NCBI RefSeq assembly: GCF_014649875.1
Contig: NZ_BMTW01000004.1
Coordinates: 310,001-374,000 of the forward strand
Direction of reading: 5' to 3'
Length of the DNA stretch: 64,000 bases
Source: Streptomyces rubiginosohelvolus
Lineage (GTDB): Bacteria; Actinomycetota; Actinomycetes; Streptomycetales; Streptomycetaceae
Every line of letters begins with the position of its first letter. Positions within the stretch are counted from its first letter, which is position 1. The translations under genes and the position numbers were made by a program. Shown here piece by piece: positions 50,576 to 58,300 of the stretch. The notes beneath the pieces were generated by a model. The model ran no database searches, had not been told where the DNA came from, and saw only the letters and a program-made list of their open reading frames with translations.

Positions 50576-50636
50576 ACCAGGCACGCGGCAGGCCGGTGGG
50601 GCGGATGGGGCCCGGGCGGGCCCGTGGCGCGTGCGG

Positions 50637-51521
50637 CTATTCGACGGGCAATCCGGAGAGCTTGTCCGGATTACGAATGATATAGCCGCATTGAATGACA
50701 CCTTGGCTGACTTCGATCTGAAAGACGGTGTCGGCTTTCCCTCCGGCGAAGTAGACCACGGCGGGTCCGCCGTTGAGCTCCATGACGCGGAGCTCCCCGT
50801 CGGGGTCGAGTTCGCCCGCCACCGTGAAGAGGTAGCGGCCGACCTTGTCGGCGGTCTCGATGATCCGCCGCGCCGCCTTCGCCTTGCCGCCGCCGTCGCT
50901 GACGAGCCGGACGTCCGGGGCCAGCAGGGCGAGCAGCTGCTCGATGCCGGCTCCGGAGGCGGCGGCCAGGAAGCGTTCGGTGAGGTCGCGCCGTTCGGCC
51001 GGGTCCACGTCGTAGCGCGGCTTGCGCTCCTCCACATGCCGCCTGGCGCGGCCCGCGAGCTGCCGGACGGCCGCCTCGGTGCGGTCCAGGGTGGTGGCGA
51101 TCTCGGCGTACGGGAATCCGAAGGCCTCCCGGAGCACGAACACCGCGCGCTCCAGCGGCGAGAGCGATTCGAGGACGACCAGTACGGCGATCGAGACGGT
51201 GTCGGCGAGGACGGCATGCTCTGCGGTGTCGGGCGGGGTGGGGCCGAAGTCCGTGACCACCGGCTCCGGCAGCCAGGTCCCCGGATACGTCTCCCGGCGC
51301 GACCGGAGGTGCCTGAGCCGGTCGATGGCCAGCCGGGTGGTGATCCGCACCAGGAAGGCCCGCGGCTCCCGGACGTCCTCGCGCGCCGCCGCCGACCACC
51401 TCAGCCACGCCTCCTGGACGACGTCCTCGGCGTCGGCGACGCGGCCGAGCATGCGGTAGGCGACCCCGGTGAGTACGGGCCGGTGCTCTTCGAAGATCTC
51501 GGTCGCGACGTCGACGGTCAT
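50637..51521 (-). CDS. sigJ: ECF41-type RNA polymerase sigma factor
   Basis: A 294-residue ECF sigma factor with the ECF41 architecture: sigma2 (10-75, GRVADAEDVVQEAWLRW), the WLPEP linker at 83-87, sigma4 (about 110-162, LSPLERAVFVLREAFGFPYAEIA) and a C-terminal SnoaL-like domain carrying DGGGK at 209-213 and NPDKL at 284-288. In this group the fused C-terminal domain modulates activity instead of a separate anti-sigma factor. The start is taken at ATG 51521 (MTVDVATEIFEEH). An alpha/beta hydrolase gene is divergent and may be a target. Confidence 0.93.
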   Translation of the reverse strand: MTVDVATEIFEEHRPVLTGVAYRMLGRVADAEDVVQEAWLRWSAAAREDVREPRAFLVRITTRLAIDRLRHLRSRRETYPGTWLPEPVVTDFGPTPPDTAEHAVLADTVSIAVLVVLESLSPLERAVFVLREAFGFPYAEIATTLDRTEAAVRQLAGRARRHVEERKPRYDVDPAERRDLTERFLAAASGAGIEQLLALLAPDVRLVSDGGGKAKAARRIIETADKVGRYLFTVAGELDPDGELRVMELNGGPAVVYFAGGKADTVFQIEVSQGVIQCGYIIRNPDKLSGLPVE

Positions 51522-51643
51522 CGATCCATCCCAGCCCACGGGGCACAGGGTGTCCAGCGGGAATCGCCGGGCCTCTTGAACTACAAGCTACCCGGCGGTA
51601 ATTGTTGTTGACGAGATGTCTACCCACTCCAGGGAGCAGCAGC

Positions 51644-52474
51644 ATGACCACCACGGTCTCCTTCACCGTCGCAACGGCCGACGGCCCCCGTCCGGTCTCG
51701 GTCGCGTACGAACGGACCGGCTCGGGCGAACCGTTGCTGCTCCTCCACGGCATCGGCCACCACCTGCGGGCCTGGGACCCGGTGAAGCGGATCCTGGCCG
51801 CCGAGCGTGACGTGATCGCCGTCGACCTGCCCGGCTTCGGCACCTCGCCCGCGCTGCCGGACGGAGTTCCGTACGATCTCGGGACCGTCGGCACGGTCCT
51901 CGGCGCCTTCTGCGCCGAACTCGGCCTGGACCGCCCCCATGTGGCCGGGAACTCCCTGGGCGGGCTGCTCGCGCTGGAACTCGGCCGCACCGAGGTGGTG
52001 CGGTCGGTGACCGCGCTGTCCCCGGCGGGCTTCTGGACGGAGGCGGAGCGGCGGTACGCCTTCGGCACCCTGCGGGCGATGCGCCGGAGCGCGCTGGCTC
52101 TGCCGGTGCCGCTGATCGAGCGCCTGTCCGGCAGTGCGGCGGGCCGGACGGCCCTCACCAGCACCATCTACGCCCGGCCCGGCAGGCGTTCACCGGAGGC
52201 CGTCGTCGCCGAGACGCTCGCCCTGCGCGGAGCGACCGGCTTCCACCAGACGCTGGAGGTCGGCCGGGGCGCCTTCTTCGGCGAGGACGTGAAGGGTATC
52301 CCCGTCACCGTCGCCTGGGGCACCCGCGACCGCATCCTGCTGCGCCGGCAGGGGGTCCGCGCCAAGCGGGTCATCCCCGACGCCCGGCTCGTGCGGCTGC
52401 CCGGCTGCGGGCACGTTCCGATGAACGACGACCCGGCGCTCGTGGCCCGCGTCATCCTGGACACCAGCCGCTGA
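51644..52474 (+). CDS. Alpha/beta hydrolase
   Basis: A 276-residue hydrolase: LLLLHGIGHH holds the oxyanion region near 32, the nucleophile Ser104 is in GNSLGG, the acid is in WGTRDRILL near 227, and the His is in GCGHVP near 256. Epoxide-hydrolase or dehalogenase-like folds share these features; the substrate is unknown. ATG 51644 follows CAGGGAG seven bases upstream. It is divergent from the ECF41 sigma factor gene (122 bases between starts). The opposing EamA transporter frame overlaps its last 285 bases. Confidence 0.88.
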   Translation: MTTTVSFTVATADGPRPVSVAYERTGSGEPLLLLHGIGHHLRAWDPVKRILAAERDVIAVDLPGFGTSPALPDGVPYDLGTVGTVLGAFCAELGLDRPHVAGNSLGGLLALELGRTEVVRSVTALSPAGFWTEAERRYAFGTLRAMRRSALALPVPLIERLSGSAAGRTALTSTIYARPGRRSPEAVVAETLALRGATGFHQTLEVGRGAFFGEDVKGIPVTVAWGTRDRILLRRQGVRAKRVIPDARLVRLPGCGHVPMNDDPALVARVILDTSR

Positions 52475-53416
52475 GCCGTCGCGCGGGACGTCTGGCGTAC
52501 GGCTCCCGGACCGTACGCCGGAGGCCCCGCGCCGCCCGGGGACGAGGACACCGGAGCCGTACGCCACACCGGCGCCGACCAGGAGGCTTCCCGCGCCCTG
52601 CGCGAGGCCGTACGTCCCGGCCCCGACCAAGGGGGCGGTCAGGGCGGCGGAGACCGGGATCAGCCCGGAGAAGAGCGTGGCGCGTTCCGCACCGATGCGT
52701 TGCATCCCGCTGTACCAGCAGACGAACCCGATCACGGTGACGACGACGGCCTGCCACAGCAGCGCCGTCGCCTCGCCGCCCGTCGGGACCCGCAGGAACG
52801 AGCCGCCGTCCAGCAGCAGCCCGAGCAGCGCCGACTCGATGGCCGCGACGCCGCAGACCGTCGCGGTGAGGAGCTTCGGGCCCAGCGGCCGCAGGACCGG
52901 GACGGCCAGGACCGCGAAACCGACCTCGCCCGCGAGCGCGCCCACCGAGAACAGCACGCCTGCCAGGTCGGTGCGCCCCCAGCCCTGGACGGTGAACGCC
53001 CCGACGGCGACGAGGCCTGCCGCGTACAGCGTGACGCGGGACGGACGACGGCCGTCCAGCAGCGGGACGAGCACGCCGACCACGATCGGCGCACAGCCCA
53101 CGAAGACGCCCGGAACAGCCGGTTCCGCCGTCTGTTCGGCCGCCAGGACCGCCAGGTTGAACCCGACCATGCCCACGGCGGCGAGCAGGACGATCCGCAC
53201 CCACTGGCGACGGGTGAGGCGTCGGAGCCGGGCCGTCGCGGAGTCGGGGTCGCGGCGAAGGAACGGGATGAGCAGCAGCGCGGCGAGACCGTAGCGGAGC
53301 GCCTGGCCGCCCGCGAACGGATAGTCGCCGAGGACGCTGTTGGCCGTGAAGGATGCCCCCACCAGCACACACGCGAGGGCCGCGAGGAGGGCCCCGCGCA
53401 GAGAGGTTGCGTTCAT
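52190..53416 (-). CDS. EamA (DMT) family transporter with overlong C-terminus
   Basis: A frame of 408 residues. Residues 1-292 are a normal ten-helix EamA transporter (ASFTANSVLGDYPFAGGQALRYGLAALLL, TAEPAVPGVFVGCAPIVVG, and the second EamA half to AQGAGSLLVGAGVAYGSGVLV). The next 116 residues are hydrophilic and come from the antisense strand of the alpha/beta hydrolase, reaching 52190 before a stop. Homologues of about 290-310 residues normally stop before this. A lost stop codon or a sequencing frameshift is likely; the core transporter ends around 52540. Divergent from the MocR gene. Confidence 0.85.
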   Translation of the reverse strand: MNATSLRGALLAALACVLVGASFTANSVLGDYPFAGGQALRYGLAALLLIPFLRRDPDSATARLRRLTRRQWVRIVLLAAVGMVGFNLAVLAAEQTAEPAVPGVFVGCAPIVVGVLVPLLDGRRPSRVTLYAAGLVAVGAFTVQGWGRTDLAGVLFSVGALAGEVGFAVLAVPVLRPLGPKLLTATVCGVAAIESALLGLLLDGGSFLRVPTGGEATALLWQAVVVTVIGFVCWYSGMQRIGAERATLFSGLIPVSAALTAPLVGAGTYGLAQGAGSLLVGAGVAYGSGVLVPGRRGASGVRSGSRTPDVPRDGSAAGVQDDAGHERRVVVHRNVPAAGQPHEPGVGDDPLGADPLPAQQDAVAGAPGDGDGDTLHVLAEEGAPADLQRLVEAGRSAQGERLGDDGLR

Positions 53417-53440
53417 GGGGCCGACGCTAGGGTCGGCGAC

Positions 53441-53457
53441 GGACCGGTTTAAGGTCC
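53441..53457. promoter_or_regulatory. Possible MocR operator
   Basis: GGACC-GGTTTAA-GGTCC is an inverted repeat in the 47-base gap between the divergent EamA transporter and MocR genes, where a MocR-type regulator would act on both. Confidence 0.55.
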
Positions 53458-53463
53458 ACTTCC

Positions 53464-54993
53464 ATGACGAGTTCGGGGACCAATGCGGGGGCGGAGGTGG
53501 GGGCCGAGTCGAGGGCCGACTCGGAAGCCGGTTCGGGGGCCGCTCCAGTGGCCGGTCCGCCGCGTCCGGCGGCGGAATCGCTCTCTCCGGCCTGGGAGTT
53601 GCTCCTGCCCGCCGCTGCCGCGCCGGCGCGCGGGCGGGGGCGTGCGCTGCGGTCCGCGCTCCGGGAAGCGGTGCGCTCCGGCCGTCTGGCAGGCGGCACG
53701 CGGCTGCCCTCCAGCCGTGAACTCGCCGCTGATCTGGGGGTGTCGCGGGGTCTGGTCACCGAGGCGTACGAGCAGCTCACCGCGGAGAGCTATCTGCGCA
53801 GCGGACGGGGCGCGGGCACCTGGGTGAGCGAGGGCGTACGCGCTGCGGAGCGTCCCGTGCGCGACCGTGCGCCGGGCGCGGCGGGCGCACGCGTGGACTT
53901 CCGGCCCGGCACCCCCGACCTGTCGCTCTTCCCGCGCAGCGCGTGGGCCGCCGCCCAGCGGACGGTGTTCGGCCGGCTGCCGCACGGCGCTCTGGGCTAC
54001 CCCGATCCGCGCGGGCTGCCGGAGCTGCGCGAGGCCCTGGCCGGACTGCTCGCCCGGCGCCGGGGCGTGGTGGCCGATCCGGAGCGGCTGGTGGTCTGCT
54101 CGGGGGTGGCCCAGGCGACGACTCTGCTCGGCTTCGTCCTCCGGGACGAGGGCGTGGTCTCGGTCGGGGTGGAGGATCCGGGCAGCCCGGAACACTCCTC
54201 GCTGTTCGCGGCGACCGGCCTGGGCACGGTCCCGCTCCCCCTCGACGACGAGGGGCTCGCTCTCGCGCCCCTGGAGCGCTCCGGCGTACGCGCGGTGGTG
54301 ACCACGCCCGCGCACCAGTTCCCCACCGGAATCGGCTACTCCGCGCAGCGGCGCGGCGAACTGCTCGGCTGGGCGCGGGACGCGGACGCCGTGATCATGG
54401 AGGACGACTACGACGGGGACTTCCGGTACGACCGGGCCCCGGTGGGCGCCTTGCAGGGTCTGGATCCCGAGCGGGTCGTGTACACCGGCTCCGTGAGCAA
54501 GTCGCTGGCCCCCGGTCTGCGGCTCGGCTGGCTGATCGCGCCCGCCGCGCTCACCGAGCGCATCGTCGCCCGCAAACGGACGATGGATCTGGGCAACCCG
54601 GTGCTCGACCAGGCCGTGCTGGCCGATTTCATCGTGCGCGGCGGCTACGACCGGCAGTTGCGTCGCTGCCAACGGGCCTACCGGGCACGGCGGGACGGGA
54701 TGGTGGCCGCGCTCGACGAGCACTTCCCCGGCACGGCGGTCAGCGGGATCGCGGCGGGGCTGCACATCATCGCCCGGCTGCCCGCGCGGTACGGCCCCGA
54801 GGACGTCTTCCTCAAGCGTGCGGCGGGGGCGGGCATCGCCCTGCGGCCGTTGCGCGACTGCGGAACGGCCGGCTCCGAGGACGGCACCCTGCCGCTCGTT
54901 CTCGGGTACGCCCATCTCGCACCCGGGGACATCGCCCGGGGGGTCGCGGCGCTGGCGGAGGCGTGGCGTACCGGACGGGCGGGTTCCGGCTGA
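53464..54993 (+). CDS. MocR/PdxR-like regulator (GntR HTH fused to PLP aminotransferase fold)
   Basis: A 509-residue fusion. After a Glu/Ala/Gly-rich, low-complexity N-terminal 35 residues comes a GntR winged HTH at about 55-125 (RSALREAVRSGRLAGGTRLPSSRELAADLGVSRGLVTEAYEQL), then a class I aminotransferase-like domain with the PLP lysine in SVSKSLAPGLRLGW near residue 346. MocR proteins use PLP as effector or bind aminated ligands. The divergent EamA transporter, only 47 bases away, is the likely target. The start codon is close to the EamA start, and the ribosome site is weak. Confidence 0.9.
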   Translation: MTSSGTNAGAEVGAESRADSEAGSGAAPVAGPPRPAAESLSPAWELLLPAAAAPARGRGRALRSALREAVRSGRLAGGTRLPSSRELAADLGVSRGLVTEAYEQLTAESYLRSGRGAGTWVSEGVRAAERPVRDRAPGAAGARVDFRPGTPDLSLFPRSAWAAAQRTVFGRLPHGALGYPDPRGLPELREALAGLLARRRGVVADPERLVVCSGVAQATTLLGFVLRDEGVVSVGVEDPGSPEHSSLFAATGLGTVPLPLDDEGLALAPLERSGVRAVVTTPAHQFPTGIGYSAQRRGELLGWARDADAVIMEDDYDGDFRYDRAPVGALQGLDPERVVYTGSVSKSLAPGLRLGWLIAPAALTERIVARKRTMDLGNPVLDQAVLADFIVRGGYDRQLRRCQRAYRARRDGMVAALDEHFPGTAVSGIAAGLHIIARLPARYGPEDVFLKRAAGAGIALRPLRDCGTAGSEDGTLPLVLGYAHLAPGDIARGVAALAEAWRTGRAGSG

Positions 54994-55218
54994 GCGGTCG
55001 GTGGGGCCGCTCGGAGCCGACCGGCCGGGCGACCGACCGGCCTCGCACGGCTGGCCGGGACCGACCGCCCGGGCCCGGCCGACGGGCGTCGTTCACCCGG
55101 GGTTCGGGCTCCGGCCGCCGCGAGGCACTAGGCATGGCGCAGACCGGTTCCGTACCGGGACGGGCCGCGCCCTTCCCCGTACGGTGCACCGCCCGACCAC
55201 CTCCCTGGAGGCGCTTCG
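54994..55218. other. Gene-free gap with C/G-rich imperfect inverted repeats
   Basis: Between the MocR and phoD genes there are many imperfect repeats of CGACCG and GGCCGG (about 55005-55075), which could end the mocR transcript. The last 80 bases should include the phoD promoter. I see no gene. Confidence 0.5.
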
Positions 55219-56811
55219 ATGTCCCACCGTCCGCACCGTCCGCTGGTGTCCTCTCCCGGCCGCCGTACCGTCCTGCGCGGTTCGCTGATCGCCCCGGCGG
55301 CCCTCGCCCTCTCACCCGCGGTCGCGTCGGCAGCCCCCTCGCTGCACCTGGCGGGGCGGCCCGAGGCGTCCTGGGGTGTGCAGGTGGGCGGTGTCACCTC
55401 CTCGTCGGCGCTGCTGTGGGTGCGCTCGGACCGGCCGGCCAGGATGCTGGTGGAGACCTCGGCGACCGAATCGTTCCGGCGGGTCCGCAGGTGGCACGGG
55501 CCGTCGATCGGGCCCGGAACGGACTTCACGGGGACCACGCCGCTGTACGGACTGCCGCCGGGCGAGCAGGTGCACTACCGCGTGACGCTAGCCGATCCGG
55601 CCGATCCGCGCCGTACCGGAAAACCGGTGTACGGGACCTTCCGCACCGCTCCGGCGCGGCGCCGGTCCGGGGTGCGTTTCGTGTGGTCGGGCGATATCGC
55701 GGGGCAGGGCTGGGGCATCAATCCGGACATCGGCGGCTACCGGGTGTACGAGGAGATGCGCCGCCTGGACCCGGACTTCTTCCTGTGCAGCGGCGACAGC
55801 ATCTACGCGGACGGTCCGCTGGAGGAGAGCGTGACGCTGCCGGACGGCCGGATCTGGCGCAACGTCATGACCGAGGAGAAGGCGAAGGTCGCCGAGACAC
55901 TGGACGAGTACCGGGGCAACTTCCGCTACAACCTGCTCGACCGGAACGTCCGCCGCTTCAACGCGCAGGTGCCCTCCGTCGTGCAGTGGGACGACCACGA
56001 GGTGCGCAACAACTGGTATCCCGGCCAGATCCTCGACGACGCCCGCTACACCGAGAAGAACGTGGACATTCTCGCGGCGCGCTCCGTGCGGGCGTTCCAG
56101 GAGTACGTGCCGCTCGCGCCGTCGCACGGTTCCGGGCGCCGGTCGCGGATGTACCGGGTGGTCCACCACGGGCCGCTGCTCGACGTGTTCGTCCTCGACA
56201 TGCGGTCGTACCGCAACGCCAACTCCCCCAATCGGCAGGCCGACGACGCGACGGGCATCCTCGGCGCCGAGCAGTTGCGGTGGCTGAAGCGCTCGCTCGC
56301 CGCCTCCCGGGCGGAGTGGAAGGTGATCGCCGCCGACATGCCGCTCGGCCTGGTGGTCCCGGACGGTGCGACGAACTTCGAGGCCGTGGCGCAGGGTGAC
56401 CCCGGGGCCCCGCTCGGGCGGGAGCTCCAGATCGCCGAGCTGCTCCGCTTCGTCAAGCACCGCAGGATCACCGGCACCGTGTGGCTGACGGCCGACGTCC
56501 ACTACACCTCGGCCCAGCACTACGCGCCGGAGCGGGCGGCGTTCAAGGACTTCGCCCCGTTCTGGGAGTTCGTGTCGGGCCCGCTGGCCGCGGGTGGCTT
56601 CCCGGCCAATGCGCTGGACGGCACGTTCGGCCCCGACCGGGTCTTCGTGCGGGCCCCCGACCGGGCCAATGTCTCGCCGATGGAGTCGCCGCAGTATTTC
56701 GGCGAGGTGGAGATCGACGGGGGCAGCGCGGAGCTGACGGTACGTCTGCGGGCCGAGGGCGGGTCGGTGCTGTTCACCAAGGTGCTCCGGCCGGGCCGCG
56801 TCGGGCAGTAG
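55219..56811 (+). CDS. phoD: Alkaline phosphatase D, Tat-exported
   Basis: A 530-residue phosphodiesterase/phosphatase. The N-terminus has a twin-arginine signal (PGRRTVLRG, Arg15-Arg16) followed by a hydrophobic stretch and an Ala-x-Ala cut near 38. The catalytic parts are SGDSIYADGP near 195, WDDHEVRNNW near 254 and TADVHYTSAQHY near 425, as in Fe/Ca-dependent PhoD. ATG 55219 follows GGAGG eight bases upstream. In Streptomyces phoD is normally PhoP-controlled; I cannot identify PHO boxes by eye here. Confidence 0.95.
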   Translation: MSHRPHRPLVSSPGRRTVLRGSLIAPAALALSPAVASAAPSLHLAGRPEASWGVQVGGVTSSSALLWVRSDRPARMLVETSATESFRRVRRWHGPSIGPGTDFTGTTPLYGLPPGEQVHYRVTLADPADPRRTGKPVYGTFRTAPARRRSGVRFVWSGDIAGQGWGINPDIGGYRVYEEMRRLDPDFFLCSGDSIYADGPLEESVTLPDGRIWRNVMTEEKAKVAETLDEYRGNFRYNLLDRNVRRFNAQVPSVVQWDDHEVRNNWYPGQILDDARYTEKNVDILAARSVRAFQEYVPLAPSHGSGRRSRMYRVVHHGPLLDVFVLDMRSYRNANSPNRQADDATGILGAEQLRWLKRSLAASRAEWKVIAADMPLGLVVPDGATNFEAVAQGDPGAPLGRELQIAELLRFVKHRRITGTVWLTADVHYTSAQHYAPERAAFKDFAPFWEFVSGPLAAGGFPANALDGTFGPDRVFVRAPDRANVSPMESPQYFGEVEIDGGSAELTVRLRAEGGSVLFTKVLRPGRVGQ

Positions 56812-56920
56812 CGGCGGCGAACGGCTTCGGAGCGAACAGGGGCGGGTGAACGGGGCGTTCCGCAGCGAACGGCGGCTTCGGCGAGGACCGTTGTCAGTGG
56901 TGGGTCCTACGCTTTTTTTC

Positions 56921-58300
56921 ATGACCCGATCCGTTCAGGCCTTGGCCTACGCACGCCCGTCCGCCCTGGCGTCCTCGCAGGTGGGGCCCTCCCTCGGTCT
57001 GGAGACCGCAGGGGGCCTCACCCCGCGCGGAGCGGAGGCGCACCCGCGGTTCTTCGCGGGTTTCCTCTCCGATCCGCGCATAGCGGCGCGTGGGCTGCTT
57101 GCGGTGGCGGACGTGGCCGCCGCCCGCTACCACCAGCGCACGCTGCCCGCCTCGCTGGACCCGGTGGTGACGGGGAACGGGGACCGGTTGCGCTTCGAGT
57201 CGTTCTCCGGCTGCTGCGGGGTGTATGCCCGGCTCGATGTGCTCCGGGAAGGGCTGGACGGGCAGGAGACGGGCCACGGTACGACGAATGTGGATGTGAA
57301 CGCTCCGCTGCGGGAGGCGCTTTCGCGGATCACGGCGGACGATCCGCTGCATCTGCGGGTGGGGCCCGAGGAGCTGGCGGTGACCACCCTGGACGGTCCG
57401 GTGGTGGAGAAGAAGGTGCCGCTGCCCGACAGGTGGCTGCGCGGTTTCGCGGAGGCGCAGGTCGCCTCGGCAGGATTCGATCTGCGGGCCGAGCTGACGG
57501 CGGCGCGGGCGGTGGCGTTCCTGCGTTCGCTGCCCCGCACCCCGTCCTCGGGGAACGCCGGGCGCGGCGCCCGGTGGGTGGTGGCGGCGGGCGGGTCCCT
57601 GCGCCCCACGACCCGGCCGGTCCCGGGCGCGGTGTGCCTGCCGGGCCCGGAGCGGCTGGTGGCGTTGCAGCGGGTGCTGCGCGACGCGACGGCCCTGCGG
57701 GTGTACGGGCCAGTGGCCGACGGTGCGGCGGCGGCGAGCGCCTGGGAGGTGGTGCTGCCGGGGATGCGGCTCACGCTGACGCTCTCCCCCGATTCCGCGC
57801 GGGGGTTCTCGGGCGAGGGCGGCGTCCTGGAGGCGCTGGCCACGGACGACGCGGCGGCCGATGCCGAGCTGGTGTCGGTGCTGCTCGCCTGGGAGCCCCG
57901 GATCGAACCGGCGTCGCTGGCCGAGCAGTCAGGGCTGAGCGTGGAGCGGGTGCGGGCCGCGCTGACCCGGCTCGGCACGGCGGGCCGCGTGGGGTACGAC
58001 CTGGCGGACGCGGCGTACTTCCACCGCGAGCTGCCGTACGACGCGGACCGGGCGGAGCGGCACAATCCGCGTCTTGTGGCCGCCCGCCGGCTGGCCGGTG
58101 AGGGCGCGGTGTCCCTCGACGGTTCGCGGGCGACGGTCGTTTCCGGGGACCGCCGCTACCAAGTGCGGGAGAGCGGTTCCGCGTTCAGCTGTACGTGTCA
58201 GTGGTGGGCGGACTACCGGGGGCGGCGAGGTCCCTGCAAGCACGCGCTCGCCGTGCGTATGGTCCGCCGGGGTGCGCCGGTCGCCGGAGGTGCGCGATGA
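56921..58300 (+). CDS. SWIM zinc-finger protein
   Basis: A 459-residue protein ending in a SWIM domain: CTCQWWADYRGRRGPCKHAL gives CxC-xn-CxH near residues 425-450. The N-terminal 400 residues have no domain I know beyond a helical region (LAEQSGLSVERVRAALTRLG) resembling a winged HTH at about 340. The next gene starts inside its stop (ATGA), so both are coupled. In other actinobacteria SWIM proteins of this kind sit with MoxR AAA+ ATPases and vWA proteins, neither of which is here. ATG 56921 has no ribosome site; the leader holds a T7 run (56913-56919) that is rare in this sequence. Confidence 0.8.
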   Translation: MTRSVQALAYARPSALASSQVGPSLGLETAGGLTPRGAEAHPRFFAGFLSDPRIAARGLLAVADVAAARYHQRTLPASLDPVVTGNGDRLRFESFSGCCGVYARLDVLREGLDGQETGHGTTNVDVNAPLREALSRITADDPLHLRVGPEELAVTTLDGPVVEKKVPLPDRWLRGFAEAQVASAGFDLRAELTAARAVAFLRSLPRTPSSGNAGRGARWVVAAGGSLRPTTRPVPGAVCLPGPERLVALQRVLRDATALRVYGPVADGAAAASAWEVVLPGMRLTLTLSPDSARGFSGEGGVLEALATDDAAADAELVSVLLAWEPRIEPASLAEQSGLSVERVRAALTRLGTAGRVGYDLADAAYFHRELPYDADRAERHNPRLVAARRLAGEGAVSLDGSRATVVSGDRRYQVRESGSAFSCTCQWWADYRGRRGPCKHALAVRMVRRGAPVAGGAR

